From contig CBDCIS010000010.1 of assembly GCA_965217565.1 (NCBI GenBank), forward strand, positions 372,001 to 436,000: 64,000 nucleotides of DNA. The letters are read 5' to 3'. A program made the translations under genes and the position numbers. Below are positions 51,485 through 60,291 of the stretch, piece by piece. Within the stretch, counting starts at the first letter, position 1. Each line of letters begins with the position of its first letter. The notes under the pieces are model-generated. The model made no database searches and was not told the origin of the DNA. It saw only the letters and a program-made list of their open reading frames with translations. Source of the DNA: CBDCIS01 sp965217565. Lineage in GTDB: Bacteria; Chloroflexota; Dehalococcoidia; Lucifugimonadales; CATOSD01.

Positions 51485-53203
51485 CTATTCTCCCTCGACC
51501 TTCACCGTGACTATGTCTATGTTGTGATACTTTTGGTGGCGGACCGAAGAAGCGTAATGACGGAGCAGTCGGAAGGAGATTTCACGTTCGTCCTCAATCT
51601 CGGGCTGCTCAGGCAGGTACGCCAGTCTGTCCTCGAGATTCTCATCGCCGAACACCGCAGAGAATTCCAGCTCCGCCACCCCGTCCGCAAGGTCGGCACC
51701 CACCACCAACCGTCTTCCGGTAGGCGTCGCTTCTTCATCCTGCAGCAGGCTCGCGAGCGTCTCCTCGCCCGCCGAGCGCAATCGGTCGGTCGATGTCTCG
51801 CTCCAGCCTATCCGTGATGCGAATGAGCGGAGGAATTCGTCAATCTGCGGCAGGGCCGACGGACTCAACTCGAGCCTGATGCGCCTGCGATGACCCGACA
51901 GCCCCACGAAATGGGTCAATACGATGGCGACGATGCCACCGACCACCATGCCGTTGCCGAGAAGAGTTCCCAAAGACCCGCTCAGCAGGTCCGGGAAGAC
52001 AAACTTATACTCGAAACCCAGACCTATCCAGAACGCCATCCCGACTATCAGGGCCTTCTGCTGATCCAGCCCGTCCTTGACTACAGTCTTCAGCCCTTCG
52101 ACGAACACCAGCGCCAGGAATATCGTCACATAGGCGCCCACTACTGGACCCGGAATCGCCAGCAGCAGGGCGGCTATCTTCGGAAAGAAGGCGGACACTA
52201 TCAGAATTCCGCCTGCGTATAGTCCTACACGTCGGGCCGCAACCCCGGTAAGCGAGATCAGAGGAATGCTGGACGAATAGGTCGTATTCGGAACAGTGCC
52301 GGCGAGCCCCGACAGCACATTACCCAGGCCATCCGCATTGAGGGCGCCCTGTATTACCCGAAAGTCAGTTGTCCTCAGCTGCCTGCGTGAGACCTGCTGA
52401 ACCGCCACTCCGTCGCCGACTGTCTCCAGAGCGCTTACCATCGAGACCAGCGAGAATGTAACCAGGAGCGCCCAGAACTCCGCGCCCAGCCCCAGATACA
52501 AGCCTGGCCATGCCCTATCCGGCAGCCCCATCCATGCCGCGTCGAGAACACTCTGATAGTCATATAGCCCGAAGAATGACGACACCACGCAGCCGACAGC
52601 TACACCAATGATGGGTGCCCACAGCTGCAACGCCTTTGGCGCGCGCAGCGCCAGCGGAGTGACCACACCAACCGTCACTGCCGAGATTATGGGAGCGGCG
52701 ACATCAGGAGTGGAATCCGGAACGTTCGTCAGCAAATTGAACACAATCGGCGCTGCCATTGCGGCCAGGAGCATAATTACGACACCCGACACGAGGGGAG
52801 TAATGGCGCGTCGTAGCATGGATAACCGTGCCGCCAGCAAGAAGTAGAACGCCGACGAGGCGACTATCAGAGTCGCCATCATGGCGGGCCCTCCCGCTTC
52901 CATTGCCAGGACACATATGACAAGGAAGGTGGGGGAGGTGCCCATGAAGAGTATGTACCCAGATCCGAAGCGTCCGATGCGGGCCGATTGGAGCATGGTA
53001 ATCGTGCCGCTGATAACTACCGCAGAGAATACCGCCCAGGTGAGATAGCTCTCAGGCTGGTTGGCAGCCCTCATTATGATAGCCACGGTCACCACAATCG
53101 GAGCCATGAGGATCGCGGTAGCCTGAAGCCCCAGGCCGGCAGAGAGAAGATGCGGAGGTCTCTGCTCCGGCTCGTACCTGATACTCTCGTTCACATTCGC
53201 CAT
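51485..53203 (-). CDS. Xanthine/uracil permease fused to an RsbW-like ATPase domain
   Basis: Protein of 572 aa. Residues 1-440 form a NCS2-type permease: about 14 hydrophobic segments, with GLAGTVPNTTYSSSIPLISL near residue 300 and the characteristic NADGLGNVLSGLAG motif. The C-terminal about 130 residues are soluble and look like a histidine kinase-type ATPase of the RsbW class: RIGWSETSTDRLRSAGEETL (N-box-like), a strand pair, and ISFRLLRHYASSVRHQKYHN. It would couple purine or pyrimidine uptake (or sensing) to a phosphorylation partner. No substrate can be named. Confidence 0.82.
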   Translation of the reverse strand: MANVNESIRYEPEQRPPHLLSAGLGLQATAILMAPIVVTVAIIMRAANQPESYLTWAVFSAVVISGTITMLQSARIGRFGSGYILFMGTSPTFLVICVLAMEAGGPAMMATLIVASSAFYFLLAARLSMLRRAITPLVSGVVIMLLAAMAAPIVFNLLTNVPDSTPDVAAPIISAVTVGVVTPLALRAPKALQLWAPIIGVAVGCVVSSFFGLYDYQSVLDAAWMGLPDRAWPGLYLGLGAEFWALLVTFSLVSMVSALETVGDGVAVQQVSRRQLRTTDFRVIQGALNADGLGNVLSGLAGTVPNTTYSSSIPLISLTGVAARRVGLYAGGILIVSAFFPKIAALLLAIPGPVVGAYVTIFLALVFVEGLKTVVKDGLDQQKALIVGMAFWIGLGFEYKFVFPDLLSGSLGTLLGNGMVVGGIVAIVLTHFVGLSGHRRRIRLELSPSALPQIDEFLRSFASRIGWSETSTDRLRSAGEETLASLLQDEEATPTGRRLVVGADLADGVAELEFSAVFGDENLEDRLAYLPEQPEIEDEREISFRLLRHYASSVRHQKYHNIDIVTVKVEGE

Positions 53204-53341
53204 CTTATGTTCTGCACCTTAATGTAATGAGAAATCCGAATAAGAATACGCGACATCTAAAGTTGCAATCAATCCCAACCACAACGCCCGGCGTCGGAGT
53301 GGGGCGGTCACGCTAATCACTGTTGAGGCGTCCTGTGGGAA

Positions 53342-53580
53342 GGCCGCCCAAGCGTCCCGTGATCCGATACGACGACTTTTGGTATCAGGCTGGGAGTTGA
53401 GACCGTGCTCGACGGGCGGTGGCCAAGGTGGAGTGGCATAGGGGAGAGTCGTTCCCTCGGGTTGGTTTCATCGTCACGAACATGACGGCTGGCCCGGAAG
53501 GAGTGGTGCGGTTCTACAATGCTCGCGGGACAGTCGAGCAGTGGATCAAGGAGGCAAGTACGCACTGAAGTGGACTCGGC
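53342..53580 (+). pseudogene. Relic of an IS1380-family transposase
   Basis: Reads FPRVGFIVTNMTAGPEGVV then RFYNARGTVEQWIKEA; after a frame change, KYALKWTR follows. This is the C-terminal DDE region of IS1380 transposases. The start, most of the gene and the ends are gone. It lies in the otherwise empty gap 53204-53610. Confidence 0.75.
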
Positions 53581-53610
53581 ATTATCGTGCCAATGTCGAC
53601 TCGCGGGGCG

Positions 53611-54111
53611 TCACTCCTGGTATCTCAGGTCGAGTCCTCCCCCTATTAGGCTCGGAATCTCCTCGAGAAGTTTGTCTTTCAGCAGGTCGACATCGGTGAG
53701 TGAGTTGTGGGACAGTTCAAGGGTGGTCAGCTTGGCGAGATCGGAGAAGAGCCCTTCGGGCAGGTGGTTGATAGAGTTAAAGGCGAGTTGGAGGTAGATC
53801 AGATTGGTCAAGTCATCGAAGTCGCCGGGCTTCGCCGCGCTGATATTCATAGCCGTGAGATATAGCCTCTCCATTTCTGCAAGATGCTCAGACGTCATCT
53901 CGGTACAGTCCTTCACCCAAGTGTACCGCGTACGGGCGGCGGCAACCAACGCGTCGCGAACTTCGGGCGTGCGCGCGCAGATACCCTTGTTAATGTCTTG
54001 CGGAGTGGGCGCAAGGACTTCCACGAGATGGCCGACCAGTGGTGCGGCGGGGCTCAGTCGCGTCCCTCTGATCACCGGGGCATCAACTGGCGGTGTGTAG
54101 CTTACTCTCAC
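53611..54111 (-). CDS. LRR-containing fragment
   Basis: Protein of 166 aa. Residues 1-35 (RVSYTPPVDAPVIRGTRLSP) resemble the SwmB-like Ig repeats of large surface proteins; then comes a RTPEVRDALVAA segment and three leucine-rich repeats (LTNLIYLQLAFNSINHLPEG, LAKLTTLELSHNSLTDVDL). GTG start overlapping the stop of an upstream remnant. It looks like a broken piece of a large secreted LRR protein rather than a full gene. Confidence 0.6.
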   Translation of the reverse strand: MRVSYTPPVDAPVIRGTRLSPAAPLVGHLVEVLAPTPQDINKGICARTPEVRDALVAAARTRYTWVKDCTEMTSEHLAEMERLYLTAMNISAAKPGDFDDLTNLIYLQLAFNSINHLPEGLFSDLAKLTTLELSHNSLTDVDLLKDKLLEEIPSLIGGGLDLRYQE

Positions 54112-54209
54112 CGTCTCACGGCAATATCAAGCGTCGACTTCACGGTATCGCCGCTGATTCTCACGTTGTACAGGGTACTCCCTCTCCCGTCTGCGGTCAA
54201 GCCGAAGGA

Positions 54210-55019
54210 GTAACTGTTCAGAGTTGATGAGGTGAACTTAAACACGCTAGCGGTTCGGTGGCATATGTGTCATAAGGGGGTGGTAGAGATTGGACTGGAC
54301 CTGAATAGTGGGAGCCGGGAAAGCCTGCTGGCGGTTATAGCCGAGCAGCAGACGATCATCGCCGAGCTGAAGCGGCGGGTGGAGAAGTTGGAGGCCGGTC
54401 TGGGCACTCGCGGGCCGTCTGCGGGGATGCCGGGCAATAAGGCGGCCTCCAAGCGGCGGCGGCCTGAGAGGAGGGGACCTCGGAAGCGGCGTCTCCACGG
54501 CTTTGCCCGGCGGCGGATGGAACCCACGCGGCGAGTGATGCATGTCCCGGAGTCGTGCCCGGAGTTCGGCACGGGCCTGTCAGGTGACCCAGGCCTGGCC
54601 CAATGGGCCGGAACGGTGCAGGAACTCTATGCCAAGGCCAAGACGTCTGTTGCCGCCGATGGACGGCTGGCGTCTCGTCGCCAGTTAGCCTTTGAAAAGG
54701 AACTGCTGTCGCTGTGCCAGCCCTTCTCCAACGACGAGACGGCGCCGCAGGCCAAGCTCTGCCGGCGCATAGAGCGGTTCATCAGGGAACTGTTCGTCTT
54801 CGTGTCGCACCCAGACGTGCCGCCCGAGAACAACGCCCCTGAACGGAGCCTGAGACACCTGGTGATCAGCCGTAAGATCAGCGGCGGCACTCGCTCTGAA
54901 CGGGGCACAAGCAGCAAAATGGCTCTGGCATCCCTCTGTGGCACCTGGAGGTCCAACAGCCTTAACCCACTCCTGGAATGCTGCAACCTGCTCCTTTCCC
55001 CTCAACTCTGAACAGTTAC
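54210..55019 (+). mobile_element. Deleted IS66-like element (about 810 bp)
   Basis: Bounded by inverted repeats GTAACTGTTCAGAGTTGA (left) and the same on the minus strand at the right end (18/18). The length is far below a full IS66 because the middle is missing. I see no clear 8-bp target duplication. Confidence 0.85.
54232..55011 (+). CDS. IS66-family transposase, internally deleted
   Basis: Protein of 259 aa. The N-terminal part has the leucine-zipper (SLLAVIAEQQTIIAELKRRV) and the zinc-finger region (CPEFGTGLSGD). It then jumps to the C-terminal domain with YAKAKTSVAADGRLASRRQL, the NNAPERSLRHLVISRKISGG motif and SLCGTWRSNSLNPLLEC. The catalytic core (first two aspartates) is absent, so it cannot be an active transposase; it could be mobilised in trans. 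Confidence 0.85.
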   Translation: MNLNTLAVRWHMCHKGVVEIGLDLNSGSRESLLAVIAEQQTIIAELKRRVEKLEAGLGTRGPSAGMPGNKAASKRRRPERRGPRKRRLHGFARRRMEPTRRVMHVPESCPEFGTGLSGDPGLAQWAGTVQELYAKAKTSVAADGRLASRRQLAFEKELLSLCQPFSNDETAPQAKLCRRIERFIRELFVFVSHPDVPPENNAPERSLRHLVISRKISGGTRSERGTSSKMALASLCGTWRSNSLNPLLECCNLLLSPQL

Positions 55020-55208
55020 AGTTCAACGTGTTTGTATTGCTTGGTAGAGCGACTTTGGATTTGCGCGTAGCCCGGTTGGTGAAAGACGAACATGACACGT
55101 CGGTCGCCGTTCCCTGAACGGCGACGGTCACCCACCCCCACAGCCCCCTCCCGTCGAGCGAGCTGAGAGGGGTAGGTAAAATGCGAATTGCAAGTACGCT
55201 TAGCCCAT

Positions 55209-55324
55209 GTCATTCCGAGCGTAGCCGAGGAACCCACGAAGTGGCTAGCCGCTCGGCAATCCAGAGCCACCTGCACTACAAGAACTTGGGATTCCTCGGT
55301 TCGCTACGCTCACTCGGAATGACA
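55209..55324 (+). repeat. Dispersed repeat, family B, with terminal inverted repeats
   Basis: Starts GTCATTCCGAGCGTAGCCGAGG and ends CGCTACGCTCACTCGGAATGAC, which pair with each other. The interior GTGGCTAGCCGCTCGGCAATCC is shared with family A. The gap 55012-55633 contains nothing else recognisable. Confidence 0.85.
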
Positions 55325-55633
55325 TACGTTGGGCTGAATTGCGATGCCGTAGCTATGACTTGTAGCTATGAACCGCCAAATACCTACCGTTGTCAGCGTC
55401 AAGGGAGGGGGAATCTTGCGGCTCCGCCGCTCTACGCTTCATTTCAATGATGTTGGCCTACTGGGGGCTTTGGAATAGCGGGCAGGTGAGTGGAACGACA
55501 TTTTGCGGGGCAGGTTCTGGGGGCGCGAGGAAATTGACGCCGCCCAGGGTGGGTGGTACACTCCGAGCCGCTCGACCCGCAAAGACGGCCTGGCGACGTA
55601 GATACCGCAATACAGGCGAGCAAGGAGGCGGCT

Positions 55634-56830
55634 TTGGACGATTCTATCCTCGAGCGAGCCAGGGCCTTGCACCGGCGCGTTCCTCTTATCGACGGCCACA
55701 ACGACCTGCCCTGGCGGTACCGGGAACTGGTGAGCCGCGCTATCTCCAGGATCGACATCAGCAGGCCCCAGCGAGAGCTTCATACCGACATTCCCCGGCT
55801 GCGCGAGGGTGGCGTTGGAGGCCAATTCTGGTCGGTCTATGTGCCATCGTCGCTGACTCCGCAGGAGTCGGTTGGGGTAACGATGGAGCAGATCGACGTG
55901 GTGCATAACCTGATTCGCGCCTACCCCGAGACGCTCCAGCTTGCGCTCACCGCCGCCGACGTGGAGGACGCTTTCGCGGCGGGCAAGGTGGCCTCGATGC
56001 TGGGCATGGAGGGCGGCCACTCGATCGACAGCTCCCTGGCTGTGCTGCGCATGTTCTACGGGCTGGGCGCGCGCTACATGACGCTGACGCACAACGACAA
56101 CGTTCCCTGGGCCGATTCCGCTACTGACACCCCTCGATCGAACGGCCTCTCCGCCTTTGGCCGCGAGGTGGTGCGGGAGATGAACCGTCTCGGGATGCTG
56201 GTTGACCTGTCCCACGTCTCCCCCAATACCATGCGCGACACGCTGGACACCGTCGAGGCGCCGGTTATCTTCAGCCACTCGTCGGCGCGCGCGCTCAACG
56301 ACCATCCCAGGAACGTCCCGGATGACGTACTGAAGCGGGTAGTCGAAAACGGCGGCGTGGTTATGGTCAACTTCGTGCCGCCGTTCATCTCCGAGTCGGT
56401 CCGCGAGCACGACGGAAAGCGGCGGGCGGAGCGGGAGCGGCTCGAGGGCGAGTCCGGCGCGACTGGAGAGTCCGTTGATGACGCGATGAGCAGGTGGGAC
56501 GACGCCAACCCCGCGCCGGACTCCACCTTGTCCGACGTTGCCGACCACATCGATCACGTTCGTGCCGTGGCCGGTATCGACCACCTGGGCATCGGCGGAG
56601 ACCTGGACGGCGTCACCACAACGCCCGTCGGCCTCGAGGACGTCTCCAGGTATCCGCACCTGACGGCCGAGTTGCTCCGCCGGGAGTACAGTGACGAGGA
56701 CATTCTGAAGGTGCTGGGCGGGAACGTCCTCCGGGTGATGCGTGAGGTCGAGACGACGGCGCGGCGCCTCCAAGGGGAACGCGGCCCGTCCGAGGCGCTG
56801 ATAGAGGAGTTGGACGGGCGGCCGGGTTAG
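55634..56830 (+). CDS. Membrane dipeptidase (peptidase M19)
   Basis: Zinc dipeptidase of the renal dipeptidase family, about 398 aa from the TTG at 55634, which follows AAGGAGG. Metal ligands and motifs: DGHNDLPWRYREL (His-x-Asp), the GMEGGHSIDSSLAVLRMFY glutamate region, LTHNDNVPWADS, DLSHVSPNTMRDT and IFSHSSARALNDHPRNV, then GIDHLGIGGDLDGV. A longer frame from 55553 adds 27 residues without a ribosome site. Dipeptide cleavage in the cytoplasm is likely, as no signal peptide is seen. Confidence 0.93.
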   Translation: MDDSILERARALHRRVPLIDGHNDLPWRYRELVSRAISRIDISRPQRELHTDIPRLREGGVGGQFWSVYVPSSLTPQESVGVTMEQIDVVHNLIRAYPETLQLALTAADVEDAFAAGKVASMLGMEGGHSIDSSLAVLRMFYGLGARYMTLTHNDNVPWADSATDTPRSNGLSAFGREVVREMNRLGMLVDLSHVSPNTMRDTLDTVEAPVIFSHSSARALNDHPRNVPDDVLKRVVENGGVVMVNFVPPFISESVREHDGKRRAERERLEGESGATGESVDDAMSRWDDANPAPDSTLSDVADHIDHVRAVAGIDHLGIGGDLDGVTTTPVGLEDVSRYPHLTAELLRREYSDEDILKVLGGNVLRVMREVETTARRLQGERGPSEALIEELDGRPG

Positions 56831-56835
56831 GACTG

Positions 56836-57705
56836 CTACACCGGGCCGAACCAGTCGGTGAATTGCGCGGCCAGCTTCTCGTCACCCTCGAACGACAGCC
56901 GCCCCCTGCGCACGGCGCGGGCGAACGGCAGACGGCCCATGCCGAAGAGAACGTAGGTGTCGGCGTCGCAGCCGAACGTCACGTCCGCGTCCCCGTCGCC
57001 GGAAGGCTGAAGGCTGAAGCCGTCTCCGGTCACGACCACGTCGTAGCCCTGGCCGGCCGGCTCGTTCAGCCGAAAGCCGTATATGATGGGTGATGCCAGC
57101 CTGTCGCCCTTGCGAAACCCGGCGCGGAACCAGAGAGGCAGCAGGCGGATGAGGAAGAGGATCGCGCTCGGGTGAATAGTGGCGGACCTGTCCATGGTGT
57201 AACGCACGTCCCAGCCGTGCACCGCGAGTTCCAGCGCACGGACGCCTATCAGCCCGGCGACGGTCATGACGCCGGTGGGGTGAAACGCCGGGGCGTCGAA
57301 CTGCTCGAGTTCGAGGGACACCAGCATGGAATTGAGCCGCCTGCAACTGGCGTTGAACTCGGGGAACAGGTCTTCATCGTAGGCGTCGCGGAGGGAGATT
57401 ATGGATTCCGTCGACTCTTCCGGCGTCATCGGGCTGTAGCCCATCGGCGGCGCGGTCTGGCCCTTGAGGGCGCGGGCGATGCTGAGGGAGGTCAGGTTCG
57501 CGCCCCAGATGAGGTGGGTTATGACGTCGGCGAGCTTCCAGCCGGCGCACGGGCTTCCGTACTGCTCCGCGTTTCGCCAGACGTCGTCCGGCAGCGTGTG
57601 GATGTGTGCCGCGAGCCCGTTGGACAGTTCGCGCACAAGCCGGACGTGCGCTCGCATTTGTTCAGTGTCAACCATAGCGGCGTTCAAACTCGCCTCTTGT
57701 TTCAA
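56836..57705 (-). CDS. DinB-like maleylpyruvate isomerase N-terminal domain protein
   Basis: Protein of 289 aa (279 if it starts at the ATG at 57675). The N-terminal half is a mycothiol-dependent maleylpyruvate isomerase (TIGR03083-like) domain: SPCAGWKLADVITHLIWGAN near residue 50 with the metal-ligand histidine, and ALELAVHGWDVRYTMD near residue 160. The C-terminal half looks like an SCP2-type domain (VTFGCDADTYVLFGMGRLPF). Function in this organism is unknown; no mycothiol genes are visible. Confidence 0.75.
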   Translation of the reverse strand: MKQEASLNAAMVDTEQMRAHVRLVRELSNGLAAHIHTLPDDVWRNAEQYGSPCAGWKLADVITHLIWGANLTSLSIARALKGQTAPPMGYSPMTPEESTESIISLRDAYDEDLFPEFNASCRRLNSMLVSLELEQFDAPAFHPTGVMTVAGLIGVRALELAVHGWDVRYTMDRSATIHPSAILFLIRLLPLWFRAGFRKGDRLASPIIYGFRLNEPAGQGYDVVVTGDGFSLQPSGDGDADVTFGCDADTYVLFGMGRLPFARAVRRGRLSFEGDEKLAAQFTDWFGPV

Positions 57706-57733
57706 GCATTGACCACCGAAACCTCTCCGCCCG

Positions 57734-58747
57734 CTAGATTCCCTTATCCACGAGGAAGGCGGCGAGGTCTGCCGTGCGGCAACTGTAGCCCCACTCGTTA
57801 TCGTACCAGCCGACCACCTTGACCATGTTCCCGCCCATTGACATGGTGGACAGGGAGTCTATGATGCAACTGTGCGGATTCTGGGTGAAGTCGCTGCTCA
57901 CCAGGGGTTCGTCGCAGTATTCCAGGATGCCGTCCAGGCTGCCGTCGGCGGCCTCTTCATAGGCGGCGTTGACATCGTCCGCGGAGGCGTCCTTGCTCAG
58001 CTCGGCCACGAAGTCGGTAACTGAGCCTGTGGAAGTGGGCACGCGGAATGCCATGCCATGAATCTTGCCGTTCAGTTCGGGCAGAACGAGGCCCACCGCG
58101 CGGGCGGCGCCGGTGGTGGTCGGGATGATGTTCATGGCGGCGGCGCGGGCGCGGCGCAGGTCTTCGTGCACCTGGTCGAGGATCTTCTGGTCGTTGGTGT
58201 AGGCGTGGATGGTGCTCATCAGGCCGCGTTCGACGCCGAAGCTGTCGTGCAGCACCTTGACCATCGTGGCGATGCAGTTGGTTGTGCATGAGGCGTTGGA
58301 AAGGATGTTGTGCCGTTCGGGCTCGTACTTGTCCTCGTTCACGCCGAGTACGATGGTGAGGTCCTCGCCCTTGGCCGGGGCCGATATGATGACCTTCTTG
58401 GCCCCGCCTTCCATGTGGCCCGACGCGCTGCCCGCGTCGGTGAAAAAGCCCGTCGATTCCACCACCACGTCAACGCCCAGGTCTCCCCAGGGCAGCTTGG
58501 ACGGGTCGCGGTCGGACAGCACCTTGATGTCCGACCCGTCAATGGCTATGCTGTCGTCCTTTGCCTCGACTGTGCCCGGATACCGACCGTAGCTGGTGTC
58601 GTACTTGAACAGGTGGGCGTTGGTCTCCGTGTCTGTGAGGTCGTTGACGGCGACCACCTCGAGCTTGTCGGGGTGACGCTCCAGGATAGCCCTCAGCACC
58701 TGCCTGCCGATGCGCCCAAAGCCGTTAATGCCTACTCGTGTCGCCAT
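57734..58747 (-). CDS. gapA: Glyceraldehyde-3-phosphate dehydrogenase, type I
   Basis: Glycolytic/Calvin enzyme (337 aa from the ATG at 58747, AGGGAG 7 bases upstream). NAD-binding N-terminus VGINGFGRIGRQVL, catalytic cysteine C154 in SNASCTTN, conserved histidine in the following helix, and C-terminal WYDNEWGYS. An in-frame ATG at 58816 lies inside the promoter and is not used. A promoter lies at 58815-58843. Confidence 0.97.
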   Translation of the reverse strand: MATRVGINGFGRIGRQVLRAILERHPDKLEVVAVNDLTDTETNAHLFKYDTSYGRYPGTVEAKDDSIAIDGSDIKVLSDRDPSKLPWGDLGVDVVVESTGFFTDAGSASGHMEGGAKKVIISAPAKGEDLTIVLGVNEDKYEPERHNILSNASCTTNCIATMVKVLHDSFGVERGLMSTIHAYTNDQKILDQVHEDLRRARAAAMNIIPTTTGAARAVGLVLPELNGKIHGMAFRVPTSTGSVTDFVAELSKDASADDVNAAYEEAADGSLDGILEYCDEPLVSSDFTQNPHSCIIDSLSTMSMGGNMVKVVGWYDNEWGYSCRTADLAAFLVDKGI

Positions 58748-58814
58748 GTCGCACTCTCCCTGTGTGGTCAAATGTGGTTGAGTTTGGATGAGAAGGTGTT
58801 TCGATACAGGTATC

Positions 58815-58843
58815 ATTATACCCTGTCACGGAGGGCTTGTCAG
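58815..58843 (-). promoter_or_regulatory. Promoter of gapA
   Basis: On the minus strand, CTGACA, 17-base spacer, perfect TATAAT, ending 68 bases before the ATG. Confidence 0.75.
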
Positions 58844-58900
58844 AATCAGGATTCACGGAATTGGAGGATTTTCAGGATGATTTTGTCAGTTGGACGAGAT

Positions 58901-58930
58901 GTGACAGGGCGGCCGAGTCGATAGTACAAT
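58901..58930 (+). promoter_or_regulatory. Promoter of the dual-OB/DUF488 operon
   Basis: GTGACA (58901-58906), 18-base spacer, TACAAT (58925-58930), 30 bases upstream of the ATG at 58961. It is divergent from the gapA promoter. Confidence 0.65.
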
Positions 58931-58960
58931 ATGGTCAAATCAACTTGCAGGAGCAGGGCT

Positions 58961-59638
58961 ATGACGACGAGTGACACCGTCAAGCGAATTGCGTGTCTCG
59001 CCAACTCACGCAAGTACGGTGGCCGCTGTATCGCGGGCAAAGAGTTGTTGTAGGGTGGACGCCCTAGCGCGTGGATTCGGCCCGTTAGCTGCAGGCAAGG
59101 CGAGGAAGTGTCAGAATACGAACGCCAGTATGAGGGCGGGCGCGAGCCGCGCCTACTTGATGTCATTGACGTGCCTGTCCTCCACGCTCAACCTGATAGT
59201 TGCCAAAAGGAGAACTGGCTAATTGATCCAGATGGCTGCTGGGAGTATGTTGACCGAATCAAGAAAAGTGAGTTGCCGCAATTTACAGACTCGGTGAATC
59301 GACTTTGGGTAAACGGATACAATACCTCCGTTGGGCTGAACAATAAAGTCCCGGGCTCACGCGCCGACTCACTTGCTGATTCGTTGCGTCTGATCAAAGT
59401 TGAGAGGTTGGATATAGCCGTTTTCGTTTACTATAGTAGGAGGAGAGTTCAGGGGCATTTTCGTTATTGTGGAGACGACTACAAAATGTGGATTACTGAT
59501 ACAGGGCGTAGGAAGAAGTACGTGAATAGGCCCGACGGTCATCATTCGGTCGGTGGATGCTTCCTTACGATTAGTCTCGGTAAACGCTATGATGACGGTT
59601 ACTGCCATAAGTTCATCGCCGCTATCATCGAACCCTGA
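58961..59638 (+). pseudogene. Dual OB-domain protein with an in-frame TAG
   Basis: ATG at 58961 with a CAGGAG site starts RIACLANSRKYGGRCIAGKE-LL; codon 31 is TAG (59051-59053), then the same frame continues GGRPSAWIRPVSCRQGEEVS into the long downstream part (WLIDPDGCWEYVDRIKKSEL; RYCGDDYKMWITDTGRRKKY). In homologs as I remember them, the residue after LL is not a stop, so one nonsense codon splits the gene. A GTG at 59108 could give a 176-aa product lacking the first OB strand set. Followed by two DUF488 genes. Confidence 0.7.
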
Positions 59639-60291
59639 TGGGGAGACTATTGAGCGCAACCCAATTCCCGGTGTTCACGATAGGACACTCCAACCACTCA
59701 CCGGCGACGTTCACAGAACTGCTGCTGCTGCACGGGATAGAGGAAGTGGCGGACGTTCGCTCGTCGCCGTACAGCCGCTATGCCGCACAATTCAATCATC
59801 GCGAGCTTGGCTTGATGCTGGAACGGGCGGGCGAAACCGGTATCGGCTACGCGTTCCTGGGCGGCGAGCTTGGCGGCAGGCCGGCGGACCGCTCGTGCTA
59901 CGATGCGGGCGGGCGCGTTCGGTATGACCGGCTGGCGAACACTGACCTGTTCGATGATGGCATAAGGCGCGTAATGCGCGGCGCCGATGAGCGCAGAATC
60001 GCCTTGATGTGCACCGAGAAGGAGCCATTGGACTGCCATCGCGCTTTGCTGGTCGCCAGGACCCTCACGGAGCGCGGCGTCGCCGTTACGCACATCCTCG
60101 CAGACGGTGGCTTGGAAGACCACGACGACACCATGAACCGGCTGATGGACGCGCTCAAGCTGCCGCGCGACGGTGACCTTTTCCGGTCCCGCGATGAGGT
60201 GATTGCCGACGCGCTGGCTCGCCAGTCGAAGAGGATAGCGTTCGTCGGAGACAAGCCGCTGGTCGCCGTCGATTGGGAGGCCGTCCAATGA
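59638..60291 (+). CDS. DUF488 domain protein (long form)
   Basis: Protein of 217 aa whose ATG overlaps the stop of the dual-OB gene. Hallmarks: FTIGHSNHSPATFTELL, VADVRSSPYSRYAAQF and LMCTEKEPLDCHRALLVART. These give the conserved GHS, DVR-P-S and E-P-CHR elements of DUF488. The C-terminal 50 residues are an extra tail. The family is suspected to act on nucleic acids or nucleotides, but that is not established. Confidence 0.85.
   Translation: MGRLLSATQFPVFTIGHSNHSPATFTELLLLHGIEEVADVRSSPYSRYAAQFNHRELGLMLERAGETGIGYAFLGGELGGRPADRSCYDAGGRVRYDRLANTDLFDDGIRRVMRGADERRIALMCTEKEPLDCHRALLVARTLTERGVAVTHILADGGLEDHDDTMNRLMDALKLPRDGDLFRSRDEVIADALARQSKRIAFVGDKPLVAVDWEAVQ

Larger units (their letters stand above)
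54108..55131 (-). pseudogene. Gene interrupted by the IS66-like element
   Basis: On the minus strand, sequence on the right of the element reads VTVAVQGTATDVSCSSFTNR then ATRKSKVALPSNTNTLN. On its left it continues NSYSFGLTADGRGSTLYNVR then ISGDTVKSTLDIAVRR and stop. The two halves are in one sense and fit one small protein interrupted by 54210-55019. Confidence 0.6.
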
